NCBI GenBank assembly: GCA_021397835.1
Contig: JAJFZO010000094.1
Span: 9,338,001 to 9,402,000 of the forward strand
Source of the DNA: Moringa oleifera
Taxonomy: Eukaryota; Streptophyta; Magnoliopsida; Brassicales; Moringaceae
Reading direction: 5' to 3'
DNA length: 64,000 bases
Part shown: in pieces, positions 12,309-23,600 of the stretch
Layout: each line of letters opens with the position of its first letter
Position numbering within the stretch: position 1 is the stretch's first letter
The notes under the pieces: model-generated
The model's database searches: none
What the model saw: the letters and a program-made list of their open reading frames with translations, nothing else
Told to the model about the DNA's origin: nothing
Translations under genes and position numbers: made by a program

Positions 12309-14167
12309 AATTTCCATTACCATATAGAAAACCTAGCTCCTTGGAAGCACCAATAAGTTACAAGTATCATTGTCTATATTTATAATTCATTAGAAGCAGT
12401 AAGGGTACACATTACTCCCTTTTAAGTATATTAACTATTCTTTCCTTTTGCCAGTCCTTTCCTGGATCCAAAGGAAGGACCATTGATGCTAGAAATGCTC
12501 CATGGGACCATCGCTGATGAGTCGAACCAATTAGACTGATAAGTACCTGTGCATGCATAGGCACAAGTCTCATTTGATATCAACTGCAGCATTTTTATTT
12601 TTTTTTAATTATCAGAAATATCAACTATAGTTAAGAGAGACATGAATGCTACCAAGAAAAGCAGATTGCGTAGCACAGGACATCAGGACTTGACAGCTAA
12701 ACTGGAAAATACACAGAACAAAAAACACAGAACTCTATTTATTAGAAAAGAAAAAAAAAAGAAAAAAAAAAGAGGGGGGGTTGCTGGGAAGGAGTGGTTC
12801 ATTGCTTGGCATCAAGCAACAAGCACACAAGTAAAGCCTGAGATTGGCTTCCTTGACCTCTTCAATAAGATCAGACACAGAACATGGTCGAGCCTCCTAT
12901 AAGAAGCTGATCAGTTGCATCAAAAACCTCATATCCAGTATGTGTGTCTTCAAAGTGAGCAACTTAACAGAGCTGGTCTAGGCATATAAGGTTCCTGTTC
13001 CTCATTTTCGAAATACCAAGTCTTACAAGGTTTCACTTAGATCAATAGAGGCAAGTCTCACGTAATTATGAGATGCAATTTTTATCCCGTTTCCTCACTG
13101 CCCTTGTGTCAGTATATTAAGAAGGAAGAAGTGAAGTGCCCGCAAAATGCAACTGTTATGAAAATTTGCCAAAGATAGTAATTGTTTTCTGATGCAGCAA
13201 GTTACACTCGAGCAATTCTTACCAAATTAGTCTATTCTAAGCAAGAACTTTTGGCACTCAGTATAATGTCCATGGTTCCAAAAACACAACAACAGATCAT
13301 GATTTCTGCATAGAATATAAACTTTTGAACGTGTAAAGAATCTAGAAGAACCAAAATATATTGCATATAGCTTTGAAAATTTAAACAAACAGTCACAAAA
13401 CTTGAACCAGTAAGGATAAGTGCGAACCAGATACTCCTTTGACTGTTTCTGTAAGGAGATGCAAACATTTCAGCCCCTGCTCAGCAAGGGTAAGTTAACA
13501 CTCTGCATAGAGGTCAATTCTTAAAGTTCATGAAGAAAATAACATGAAAGCATGGTATTAGTTCCCAACTTTCACTCCATAAGCAAGCATCAAGAACCAA
13601 TCCACTTCCCTCAAAAGTCTCACACTTAATAAGAAATAGCTAAATACAAACTTTCATCTGGAAATAGATAATATAGGCCAACCTGGACATATTCCCCTGT
13701 TTCGAATTTATAAAACCTTGGTGCCAAATAGATCCATAATAGCAGCTGCCTCCTCATTTACCAGTATCAATAAAAATGCTCACAGCAATGGAACCCTGAA
13801 ACAATAAGAAAAGCCCGATTTTGTCATACGTCAGCCACCAGACAAACTCTACGTTTCTCTTCGAACTGGGAAAAGCACAGAAAAAATGTGAGATTACAGC
13901 TTGAACTGGACATGATTGTTTAGAAAGAAGGACACTTTCCATAGCTCAGACTGCACTACTGCACTCTGGGACGTAGGGTGTTGTGAATTGCTACCAATAT
14001 CTTTATATTCAAGACTCATAAGAAATTTGCATGGTTCAAGTACAACCTTTGATCAAATTCAGAGTAAAACAAGTCTGAAGGAAAAATTCTATATTGTTGG
14101 GTGTACATGGAAGCATGAGCTCATGCATGCATACATGTGTAACAGTGTGTTGTGTGTGTGTGTGTGC

Positions 14168-14205
<38 letters not shown>

Positions 14206-14871
14206 AGAGAATGACCAAGAAAACCACATGCATCTGATCATCAACTAAAAGTTCATAAGAATACTGAAACAAGGAAACTTATATAATTGCCTTCTCCTGT
14301 CAACCAAAAGATCAGAAAAATAGAGCCAGCACTTGTCATTTCTAAAGAGAAGCTGGAAAGAACCAAGCAGTGGTCCTGAGGTGAACTGAAGATAATAGAA
14401 ACCAACAGTATTTCTAAACAGCTAGTAAAAATGACACTCCAAATTGTACAGATTAGTCATAATCCAGAAACATTAGACTTTGAGGTTGAATGGATAAACT
14501 ACAACATGCTAGACAAGAACTCTGACAAGGTAAGCAATCAAAAGTGGTAAACCAACTTCAGCGTGTCAAACAAATTCATGTCTTATATAGGAAGCTCCAG
14601 TCCAACAAGCTTAGGATTCAATGAAAGTCGATAGAATCATCAGAGGAAAACATACCAAATTATCATTTGCAATTCAAAAGTTCCCATTTGACAAATCAGA
14701 CATCTAACTCCTTTTTCCAATAATTCAAGAAAAAGTCAAGTTCCCACAACTTATCAATTCGTTTATTATTCCTAATTTAACAGTAACTAAAATTAAAACA
14801 AAGTGCTAACTCAGATCTATTTCCTAACCCCAATATACTCAGTAATAAAGCTGATAGATACTCCTTGCCAG
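12309..14871. other. Intergenic between convergent genes ABCG copy 2 and TRAUCO
   Basis: 3' flanks of two convergent genes. Contents: an A-rich/G-rich run near 12750-12780, a compound (GT)n/(GA)n microsatellite at 14144-14205, and otherwise moderately AT-rich sequence. Open frames here (for example 12642-12902 and 13232-13468 on the minus strand) are short and unlike known proteins. Confidence 0.6.
14144..14205. repeat. Compound (GT)n-(GA)n microsatellite
   Basis: A run of GT/TG dinucleotides with one GC interruption passes directly into (GA)n at about 14190. It is the source of the Val-Cys and His-Thr chance frames on the two strands. Confidence 0.9.
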
Positions 14872-17620
14872 CTAAGGTTTCTGGTCATTTGACACGTCAT
14901 TTTCAAGTCGACCATCAAACCCATGATAAGGAACCTCAACCATAGGCTGAGGAACTGGACGCCCACCAAAGTCCTCTGGAAAGCAATCAAAATCAGGACC
15001 AAAGTTGAACTTCACCACACAGTTTGGTTGATTTGGAAGAGTATACATTGAAGCAGCAGGGTAGTAACGACCACCGTACAAATCCTTGAAAGCAACACCT
15101 TGACATACCCCGTTTTTGAAGAAAGATATCTCACTTCCTGCATGAAAAAAGCAGCATTTTTGCGCACATGGTAAACAATGATATTTCAAGGATGCCAATA
15201 GACCAACAACACTAACTGTATAATAGAGTTCTAACAAGTGATTCCAATGCATAGCATCTATCGCCAGGCACAGAAATAAATTTGAAGGTGAAGACCTTTT
15301 TGCTATCATGTTATGCAGGTTTGGCAGGTTGGTTTGTTGTAGCATGTCAGGCACAGCACAACACACTCTCTACCTGCCAGCTGTTATCAAACTCTATAGT
15401 TTCATTACCATATTTTCTATCATATAATTTTGAGATGGTGCAACTACAGTTCTTCAAAATTCAAAGGTTGATAAAGATGATAGACATGCCAAGCTTAACA
15501 TGCCAAACCTAAGCCTACTCTTGATTGAGTGGGTTCAGATAGCTTCAGGTCAAGTTTTCACACTGTAGCACAATGATTTATGCATAGTTCTTGCTCCTTG
15601 ATAAATTTTCATATTTTATGTCAAAGCACCTAGAATCCCAACCGGCTTACTTGAATAAAGTTAAAAGACATGCCATAATCAGCATAAAGTTGGACATCCA
15701 GATATTCAAAATTCCACTAAAAGCTACCCATCAGGGACAGCAAGTGCTCTGATTTTACAATTTTATATTTTCTAAATGGCCAAAAGTGATGGTCAATATA
15801 AGCTCTAAACACTGATTTTGCACCGAAATTATGAAAAAACCAGGACAATCTCCATATCTTTAGATTAAAGAACAAAACCATATCAAAATCAATTTCTGCA
15901 ACTATTAAACACAATACAATAATAAATACAGTACATTAATACAAGCAGGAGAAGGTATTAGCCCTCATCCTGACCGTGCATTTCCTAAGATGGACTAATT
16001 TAAAAGAGTCAATTTGTGGAGGAACATAAACTAACATACCCATACATAATAAACACAAATCTTGATTCAAATATACATTTTAAGTCTGTAGATGGTGTAC
16101 AAAAGCATTTTTCTTTTTTTAATTAGAAGCAACTTGCTCCATCTAGATGACAACCAACACACAAGGAGTTGAAGTGACAAACATATTGTTCCAGCAAAGA
16201 CATTCTCGCTAATCCTTTCACTTCAAGACTACAGTGAGCACGAAATTTCTACTCACTATAAAAGTTCCAATTTTCTTCTATCTCAAATGTCAAATGCTCA
16301 CCAACAAAATTAGGACACAAAATAAACTATCTGCAAAGAGACTGTAAGGCACATTAGCCGCATTGTAGTAAAGATGTTCACAAAACCACAAGTTCTAGAA
16401 ATTCTAAGAGAGTAATCAAACTGGAAGGTGGCTAAGAACGGAACACATAAGCGCAACAAGCAAATCAACCAGAGCAACTAACCTGGAACAACTTTAGGGG
16501 GATCCTCCTTGGCATCTGGTGCACAGACGTATCTCTGCCCCTTATACCAGACCAAATGGGGCGGCTTGGGGGCATAAGATCCTCCTTCCGGCAAGTTGAT
16601 ATAAAACCCAATAACATCACCTTCCTTATACCCTTCCTCTCCATACTTCTCCCTCAGAGCCTTATGAATCTTGCTCCCATCAATGTCCCTATAACCAAAG
16701 CTATTCCCATCATAACCAACGGGCGCCTGCAAGTCTCCTTTCTCTGTAGACCACCCTAAACGGGTATGGCCCGTCTCCCCCAACTTCACCACCTTTATCT
16801 CAAAGTACCACGCCCCCTCTAGAACCCCTCTCGTGGCCCTAACCATTCTATACCCTTTGGTACTCCCTGCACTCAATCTGTCCTCACTCAACTCCACTTT
16901 TTCTGCCTTGTAGACCTTAGATAGGCAGATTTTCATGTCCGAGGAATCGTCCCCTTTGTCAGGGAAGCGCGGGACTGGAGTTATCAGGACCGTATCCTCG
17001 GCCGAAGTCGCATTCTGGCTATTGGCCTTGTTCTTCTTTTTCCCTTTTCGCGAAGTCTTCGATACCCACACGTTATTATTCTTCTTCTTCGATTTTTTCG
17101 TTGTTGTACTTGTTGGTGTGGTGTGCATCGTGCTGTTATTGTTTGTGTTAGCAATTGTGGGTTGTTGTTCTCGCTGTTGGGCGTCTTGATTCGCGGGTGG
17201 TGGCGTCGAGGTTAAGGAGGAAAGCTGTTTCTGCTTCTTGGGAGGTGGTTCCTCTTCGTCATCGTCTTCATCTTCCTGATGAGCGTTTTTGACGACCTTC
17301 GGGGATTTCTGGGTGTCGGACGACGCAGTAGGGTCATCTTCGGAGAGAGATTCAGAATGCGCTGATTCGGGTTCGGGTTTGATGTCGCTCTGTGGGACAC
17401 CCCCGTTGTGGATTCCATTACCGTTTCCAAGTTCGTTTTCACACTGTACTGCAATATCGTTTCGGCGCGCAGCGTCCTCTTGGTTTTCCATCGACGAGAT
17501 ACGCGACTCCGGAGGCGGATCAATAGGTTCAATGTCAGCCGTTGGAGTTGGTGTCTGGTGACGGGCCGGTGCTCCGTCTTGTTCGTCTTCCTCTCTGAAA
17601 GTCCCTCGGAGAGAGTCCAT
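14872..17620 (-). CDS. TRO: TRAUCO / ASH2-like SPRY-domain protein
   Basis: Plant homologue of ASH2L, a core subunit of the COMPASS-type histone H3 lysine-4 methyltransferase complex, acting in the nucleus. Two exons: 17620-16483 and 15137-14872; the split falls after the first base of a Gly codon, giving 467 residues. The N-terminal half (~1-220) is disordered and low in complexity: acidic (EDEDDDEEE), Lys-rich stretches that could be nuclear signals ([22 protein letters not shown]) and Thr/Asn runs. The SPRY domain follows from about 230 to 440, including [34 protein letters not shown] and, in exon 2, [14 protein letters not shown] two codons upstream (17626) is in frame, but the ATG at 17620 is the proper start. 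It has no PHD/winged-helix region like that of animal ASH2L, which is normal for plant TRAUCO. The intron is 1.35 kb. A CAG-repeat leader lies upstream. Confidence 0.92.
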
Positions 17621-17656
17621 TGACAAGAAGAGAGACGATTATTACTAAATTCGGAT

Positions 17657-17692
17657 TTTGCTGCTGCTGCTGCTGCTGCCTGCTGCTGCCAA
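17657..17692 (-). repeat. CAG/GCA trinucleotide repeat in the TRAUCO 5' leader
   Basis: On the minus (sense) strand this is an interrupted GCAGCAG run ending some 37 bases before the TRAUCO ATG. It is upstream of the start codon, so it is expected to be untranslated unless an upstream start is used. Confidence 0.85.
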
Positions 17693-20070
17693 AAAAAGGG
17701 ACAAGGAGAGAAACTGATGGTTAGCTTATTAGCTTTAGGAGTGCAAAGCAAGGAGAAAACAAAACCGCAGTGCCATTAAATTTGATAGAGGCTTTTCAGC
17801 CCATTGAATCCCTTTCTTTCAGCCCATTACGTTTGATAATTGGGAATTAACCAGAAGAAGCCCTTTTCATTTCACAACTGTTGGACCGAACCGTGCCGGG
17901 CCGCTCTTATGGTTCAACCTCCAATTGATTCTGCGGCCCAATGGGCTGTCAGTGCCAGAGATCCAAAAATATATTATAAAAACTTTGTATTATAATAAAA
18001 TAAATCCAAATAACATTGCATAATTAAAATATTTCATGTACCCATATCATAAAGTCTTGACACATGGAGATACATAAGTACCCTCTGCCCCAACTCCTTT
18101 TCTCCCATCCACCAAACTTTGTCTTTATTACTCCGCCTTATCCTCAACCACCACCCAGAAATGTTTTAATACCTCGTTTAATGTCAGCCTCCAACTACAC
18201 AAAATTATGGTAAATTTTTTTAAAGAGTTATTGATATATAATAATTTAATAAAATAATTTTTTTTATTATTTTTATGTTAATATAAATAAATTACAAAAA
18301 ATATCATTTAATTTGCTTTTACAAAAACCCAACATAAATTAAAATCAACAACAAATTTTTGTCTTGAAAATGAATCTTTTACCTAAACCTTAGTTTTACA
18401 TTGAATTTTTAAAAAACAATAAAATTCATGTATTAATTTTTTTTATAGTTGATTTCTTGATAATTTATTAATGTATATTTACGCAATAAATAAATAAATA
18501 CGAACCATTAGAACCCACTTTTAAACTTTTCAAAAAATAAAATATACTTTTTGTGATCAAAGTTGTGCCGGCTTTGTAATATCACTAGTAACTGGATTAT
18601 GACCCTTGCCATAATGTTAATTGACCTATTGAGCAAAGTTGCAATTGACTATTACAACTCCTAAAGTGGCCACTCTTTGCGGGTCAAACTTTCTAGATTA
18701 ACAATTTGAAATCAACAAGTCAAGTCGTCTTCATACAACTCCGCGTATAAATGCATGTGGATGACAATAATACATAGTGATTTGTTAATTAATTAAATTG
18801 ATGGGTAACACGTCTTGCTAAAATAGAAAGAAATCTTAATTTAAAACTATATAGTAAAAAAAAATTAATAATAATAAATGAAGAAGTGAGCATTTGTTGA
18901 TCTTTCACTTTCACCAACAACCCACTGAATCCAATTTCTCTGGGTCTACATTTCTACAAACAATTGGTGATCAAGTCAAATAAAGAAAGAGAGAGAGACC
19001 ACTGCTTACACATCATTGAATTGGCCTTGATGTGTCATTTTCCCGAGAAAATTGACAAATCTTGTTGTGAACAGGCTGACCTCTTGCCTCTTCCCGTGCC
19101 ATTCCTCATCTGCCACTTACTTTCTAGATATTCATTTTATGATTCAAGGTTTCATATATTTTTGATTACTTAATTTTAAATAAATATTAAAAATTTTAAA
19201 TAATTCACATTTTTTAATTTAAATCAAAGTATACTTTTTTAAGTTTATATTATTAAGATTTTAATTTATTTTTCATAATTATTCCAACTCAATTCAATTT
19301 CAATTAGATTGTAATATTTAAAATATAATTGTTTTAATTGATACTTTAGAGTTTAAATTAAAAACATATTTAATTTAAAAATAAATTTATCATAGTTATT
19401 ATTTAAATTCAACGTCGTGTTTTTGTTTTACGCAAACAATTGCAATTCATTGTATAAATATGTTTTCTTGAGTTATAACCAACAGCCAAGAAACTAATCT
19501 GACAAATTAATTGTATGACTAATAAAACAAGATTGACGGTTGGGTAGTAGTTGGATTGCTGGTTAAGCTTATTGTATTTTATTAACAAAATCTTAATTCA
19601 AATCTTTTATCTCAATTATTATATATTCCATGAAAGAAAATAATAAAAATTAATAAAAAAAGGATTTGTCAAAGATAATGGACCGACTAAATAATTTCAA
19701 GAGAATATTAGAAATAATTAATTATACTTTTAATTAATTTTATAAATTACTAATAATTGCTCGCATGGTTCATGAGATTTTCATATGATAATGTTTGATA
19801 TCCGCAGCAAAATTAATGTTCTGTGCATTAACCAGACTTAATAAAATAAATAAATAAATAAATTTGAGATTTCAAATATAATTCATAAAATACAATGGAT
19901 AAGTAGGCTGTTTACATTTCATTCAATGAAAAATCATTTTCTGTTGTTTTTCTTAATGAAAAAAACTCATTTTTAGAATCACAAATGAAACATATCTAAA
20001 AGGAAAATTTCATTAAAAATTAATGAAAAATATGAGAGGTTGTAGCCTGTGGTCGCTTACTCTGAATCTT

Positions 20071-20079
20071 ACACGTGTC
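20071..20079. promoter_or_regulatory. G-box/ABRE-like element (ACACGTGTC)
   Basis: ACACGTGTC, a bZIP/bHLH-type ACGT core, about 620 bp upstream of the NADK1 ATG. Function is inferred from the motif only. Confidence 0.4.
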
Positions 20080-20368
20080 GATTTTAAATAAGTCGGTGAT
20101 ATTCTTTTGCAACGTCACTGGTGATGCAATGTTCCCGGAAAAGACGATGAATCTGGAACGTCACCAGACTTTCACGTTGTTGACCAGAAAGTCAGCCACC
20201 TTTTATAGTCGGAATCTTTCCCAAGACATCAAAGATTGTTCGCCGCAACAACCAATCGCACGTCTACATGACAAGTCTCAACGCTTGTCACTGTGACTTC
20301 GTCACCCTCCAATCATCTTTGCTTCAACCCTCGTTCGGCTACCCCTCACATGGAGCCGAGTCATTGCT

Positions 20369-20377
20369 CCACGTGTC
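20369..20377. promoter_or_regulatory. Second ABRE-like element (CCACGTGTC)
   Basis: CCACGTGTC, 320 bp upstream of the NADK1 ATG, sharing the ACGTGTC core with the element at 20071. Paired ACGT elements are typical of ABA/stress-responsive promoters; this is inference from motif and spacing. Confidence 0.4.
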
Positions 20378-20695
20378 ACGATCAAAGCCAACCAGAGTGA
20401 CTGCGAAGTCGTAGTACTCACAGACAGACAAACAATTCCAATGATCGAGTCACATTTTTTAGGCCACGCGTTATGTGGCCCCCTTGCCAAATCTCCTTCG
20501 CTCGCTCTCTCTCACCTAATCTCTGTCATCCTCTTAAAGAAGGTTAACTACAAATTATTCAATGGTTCTTTCTCTGTCTCTCTCTGTCTCTATCCGTCTC
20601 TTATATTTCGCTATTTGTAAATGGAATGCCTCAGGTGAGGGGGTAGTTTGCAAGGGTCTCTTCCCCTCTCTTTCTGTGTCTCCAATCAGTGAGCT

Positions 20696-23600
20696 ATGTC
20701 TCCTAGCAAGTTCAGCCATACTGTAATCCATCTCCTTTTCCTGTCTCTACGTGATTATGTTTCCTATCTGTTTTTTCCCTGTGTGGAACTATGTACATAT
20801 TTTTTTGCTCAATTTCAGATTGTTGTGAAGTTTGTTGACTTTTTATAGCTTGTGTTACTTGGTGTTAGGGTTTTTGATTAGCTCTCTCTTCGCCATTCAA
20901 TTGTGCAGTACTTGTTAATTATTGTTGATTCGCATGGTTGTAGCTCTCTGTCTTGATTGAATTACGGCGCACGCACGTTGGATGTGCATTGAGTCGATAT
21001 GACTAGCTCTAGGAGTAAGAGTTTTGGAACTGCAATTGCTTACAATGGGAAGGGTAGTGAAGTTTACTGTTTGAGATCAGAAGGACAAAATTTTGTATTG
21101 GATATGCAAAACCAGAACTTCTACCTTCCTCTGTATTTTGGGACAAGTAGATAGGGGGTTTACATCAGTTCATGAATTGTAATGGAATTTTGCTACTATT
21201 TTTCAAGACATATTTCCTTGATGGATATTTGAGCTCTAGTTCACTGTTCCAATTTTGCTGTCAGGAGTTTAGTTTTTGAAATGTATAATTAATTATGTTC
21301 CTTCCCTTGACCTGCACTGCCTTGTACATAATGCTAGCTTTTTTAAGTACCTGGATTTGTTTCCTTTGGTTAATTCAGATTTGTAAAAAGGACAATGACG
21401 TGCAAATAAAAACTATGGAGAAGTATAAAGTTTGTAAAACAATTGATCATGTATCCTCACTTGGACCAAGCCTCAGAATGGAATGCCAGTTGTTTCCTCA
21501 ATCGCTGGGTTCTTTTAGTGACATCAATTTGTTTTGGTCTTTAATGTTACTCTTTTTTTTCTTTGTGCGTGTGTGTAAGAAAAAAATGTTTTATCCCTGC
21601 ACTCAGTATTCCTTTTATAATTTCAAGTGTCTTGTGTATTACTGTCTGATAGGATGTCTTTGGACATGGAGATGCTAGTACTTTACGGTCACAGCAAGAG
21701 AATGGTTTCACAGATTCACTTTCTCTCTTTCATCATGAGAAAGCAGTCCAGGAACTTATTCAACAGACTCCTGTTCAGGGGACTGATGATCATCTAATAG
21801 AGTTCTCAGAGGCCCTTAGAAGTATGTTCATGTTTATTGTTGAACCTATTTGTCCTTTTTTCAGACCATAAGCTGTACATAAGAATATGAATTTTTAATT
21901 TACTGATTGTATTCTTTACAATATGCTCCTAGCTGTTGCAAAGGCACTAAGACGAGCTGCAGAAGGAAAGGCTTCTGCCCAAGCTGAGGCTGCTGAATGG
22001 AAGCGTAGATATGAATTGGAGAGGGCAAGGAACCTGCGGTTACAGAATAAAGGTTTGCAATAATTAAATGGCATGCACAAACTGTCAAATGTGCATCTTA
22101 TGCATTAGGCATTTCTTTGAAAATTTTGAGGGTGCAAATTTAGAGGTTTTTGATGTACAGCAGAGGGTTCTTTATGGGAATAGAAATTTGGATTTGTTCC
22201 ACAAGGCCATGTGGCAAGCTTATGGAGTCATCTATATTGAGCTTGATCTGCATGCAGGTCTGTTTAACGCCTTCTATATGGTGGATTAATCATGGGCTTG
22301 TTTGGTTCTTTCGCACTGCTAAAGCATGTCGCTCATCCAGCGTAGCTGCAAATTTGGTTATTAATTAAAAAAAGAAAAGGGTTGTGCTATTAGGTTCTCA
22401 TCAAGATGAAAGGCCAAACTAGTTTGGTTTTCAGTTGGTGTGAATTTATTGTTTTGACTATTCAACATTTAGCATTATCTAAGTACTGTGGTCTTATAAC
22501 CTTTAGAAATTGAAAAAGCTTTGAAAATTTCTTCGCTAGTGTAGCATTCCTGTACCCATCTCATTGATTTGGAATGTCACTTAGTAAGCATTTCTTTATT
22601 TTTTTCTATCTGGTATCAATTTTGTTGGTAATATCTTCTTCTTTTCTCTCTCTTTTAACTCCCCCCTCTCTTTTAACTTTTTCCTTTTCTCCCTGAACAA
22701 TCTATGCAAGACAATAAAGGAATCATGTTGTGAAATCTCTTGTTATAATCGTATGTTTTTGAGACACTGGTATATCTATTTTTGCTTGTTCCTAGCATCT
22801 GACTGTTTAGATCTTTCATGTATTTCAGTTCCTAATCCTATGTAAACAATTTACCTTTATTTTATGCCATCTCGCTTTCTTAAATATTTTTGGGGTTTTA
22901 TGCTCTTCAATGATTTTACTTCATTAAGAAATTCCTGGCTTGTATCACAGGACAGTCAACTGGAGACCATGCTGCTGACTCCAATGGCAGGACAGAGAAC
23001 TTGGCCAAGCAGCCACTGCAGTGGGATCAAGCAAATGAGCATTCAGGTTGTATGGAGCATGGAATTTGCTCCCATGAGGTTCTCCATGATGGGGAGTCTG
23101 ATTGTGTTTCCAATGTGGTTCATAGTAAGATTATGAGAAAGGTATTCCTTTTGCTCTTCTACTTTTTGATGTTTATTTTTATTGTGGGTTAGTACGTTGA
23201 GTTGTTTTGTGTTTAATGGAAGTCTATACTTATTGATACATGTTTAAGCCACTGTATATTTTATTCATAGGTCCATGTTATATTCCTCTTGATATTTATT
23301 TGATCGCATTCTCCAATTAGGTGTCCATGAAAAGAAAATACACATGCATATATATACAGTCAAGAAAATAAAAATTCCACATTCTCAAATATGTTTTTAG
23401 TGGAGAAATGTACTAATTTATATGTACATGCACATGCACAAACAGCTGCCAAAATGCTACCGGAAGATGATAGCAATTGATTTTGCAGCATAGGTATATG
23501 TGTATGTACCATGTGGGCCTCCTTAAACAAAATTTAACAGCTGAGGATTATAGCAGTATTCTGCAAGGCTTATCTTCTCTGCTTAATTCTGCGGAGGGAA

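Larger units (their letters stand above)
17693..20695. other. Intergenic between divergent TRAUCO and NADK1
   Basis: A shared 3-kb upstream region. Most of it (about 18190-20040) is extremely AT-rich, with no coding signal. From about 20050 the composition becomes balanced and carries two ACGTGTC elements, then a CT-rich stretch (about 20560-20610) typical of a plant 5' leader for NADK1. An open frame at 20075-20296 is unlike any known protein and lies in the promoter. Confidence 0.6.

Noticed and set aside
14036..14272. His-Thr-rich frame over the microsatellite
   Set aside because: A product of (CA)n/(TC)n repeats, not a gene.
16935..17189. Plus-strand hydrophobic frame over TRAUCO exon 1
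   Set aside because: It is the mirror of the Lys/Asn-rich TRAUCO N-terminal region; hydrophobicity is a by-product of AAG/AAA codons on the other strand.
20075..20296. 73-codon frame upstream of NADK1
   Set aside because: It sits in the promoter region with ABRE-like sites, with no similarity to known proteins.
20999..21154. About 50-codon frame ([10 protein letters not shown] start) in intron 1 of NADK1
   Set aside because: It ends in a stop before the next exon, and the 9-codon exon 1 at 20696 joins exon 2 in frame, matching plant NADK1 better.
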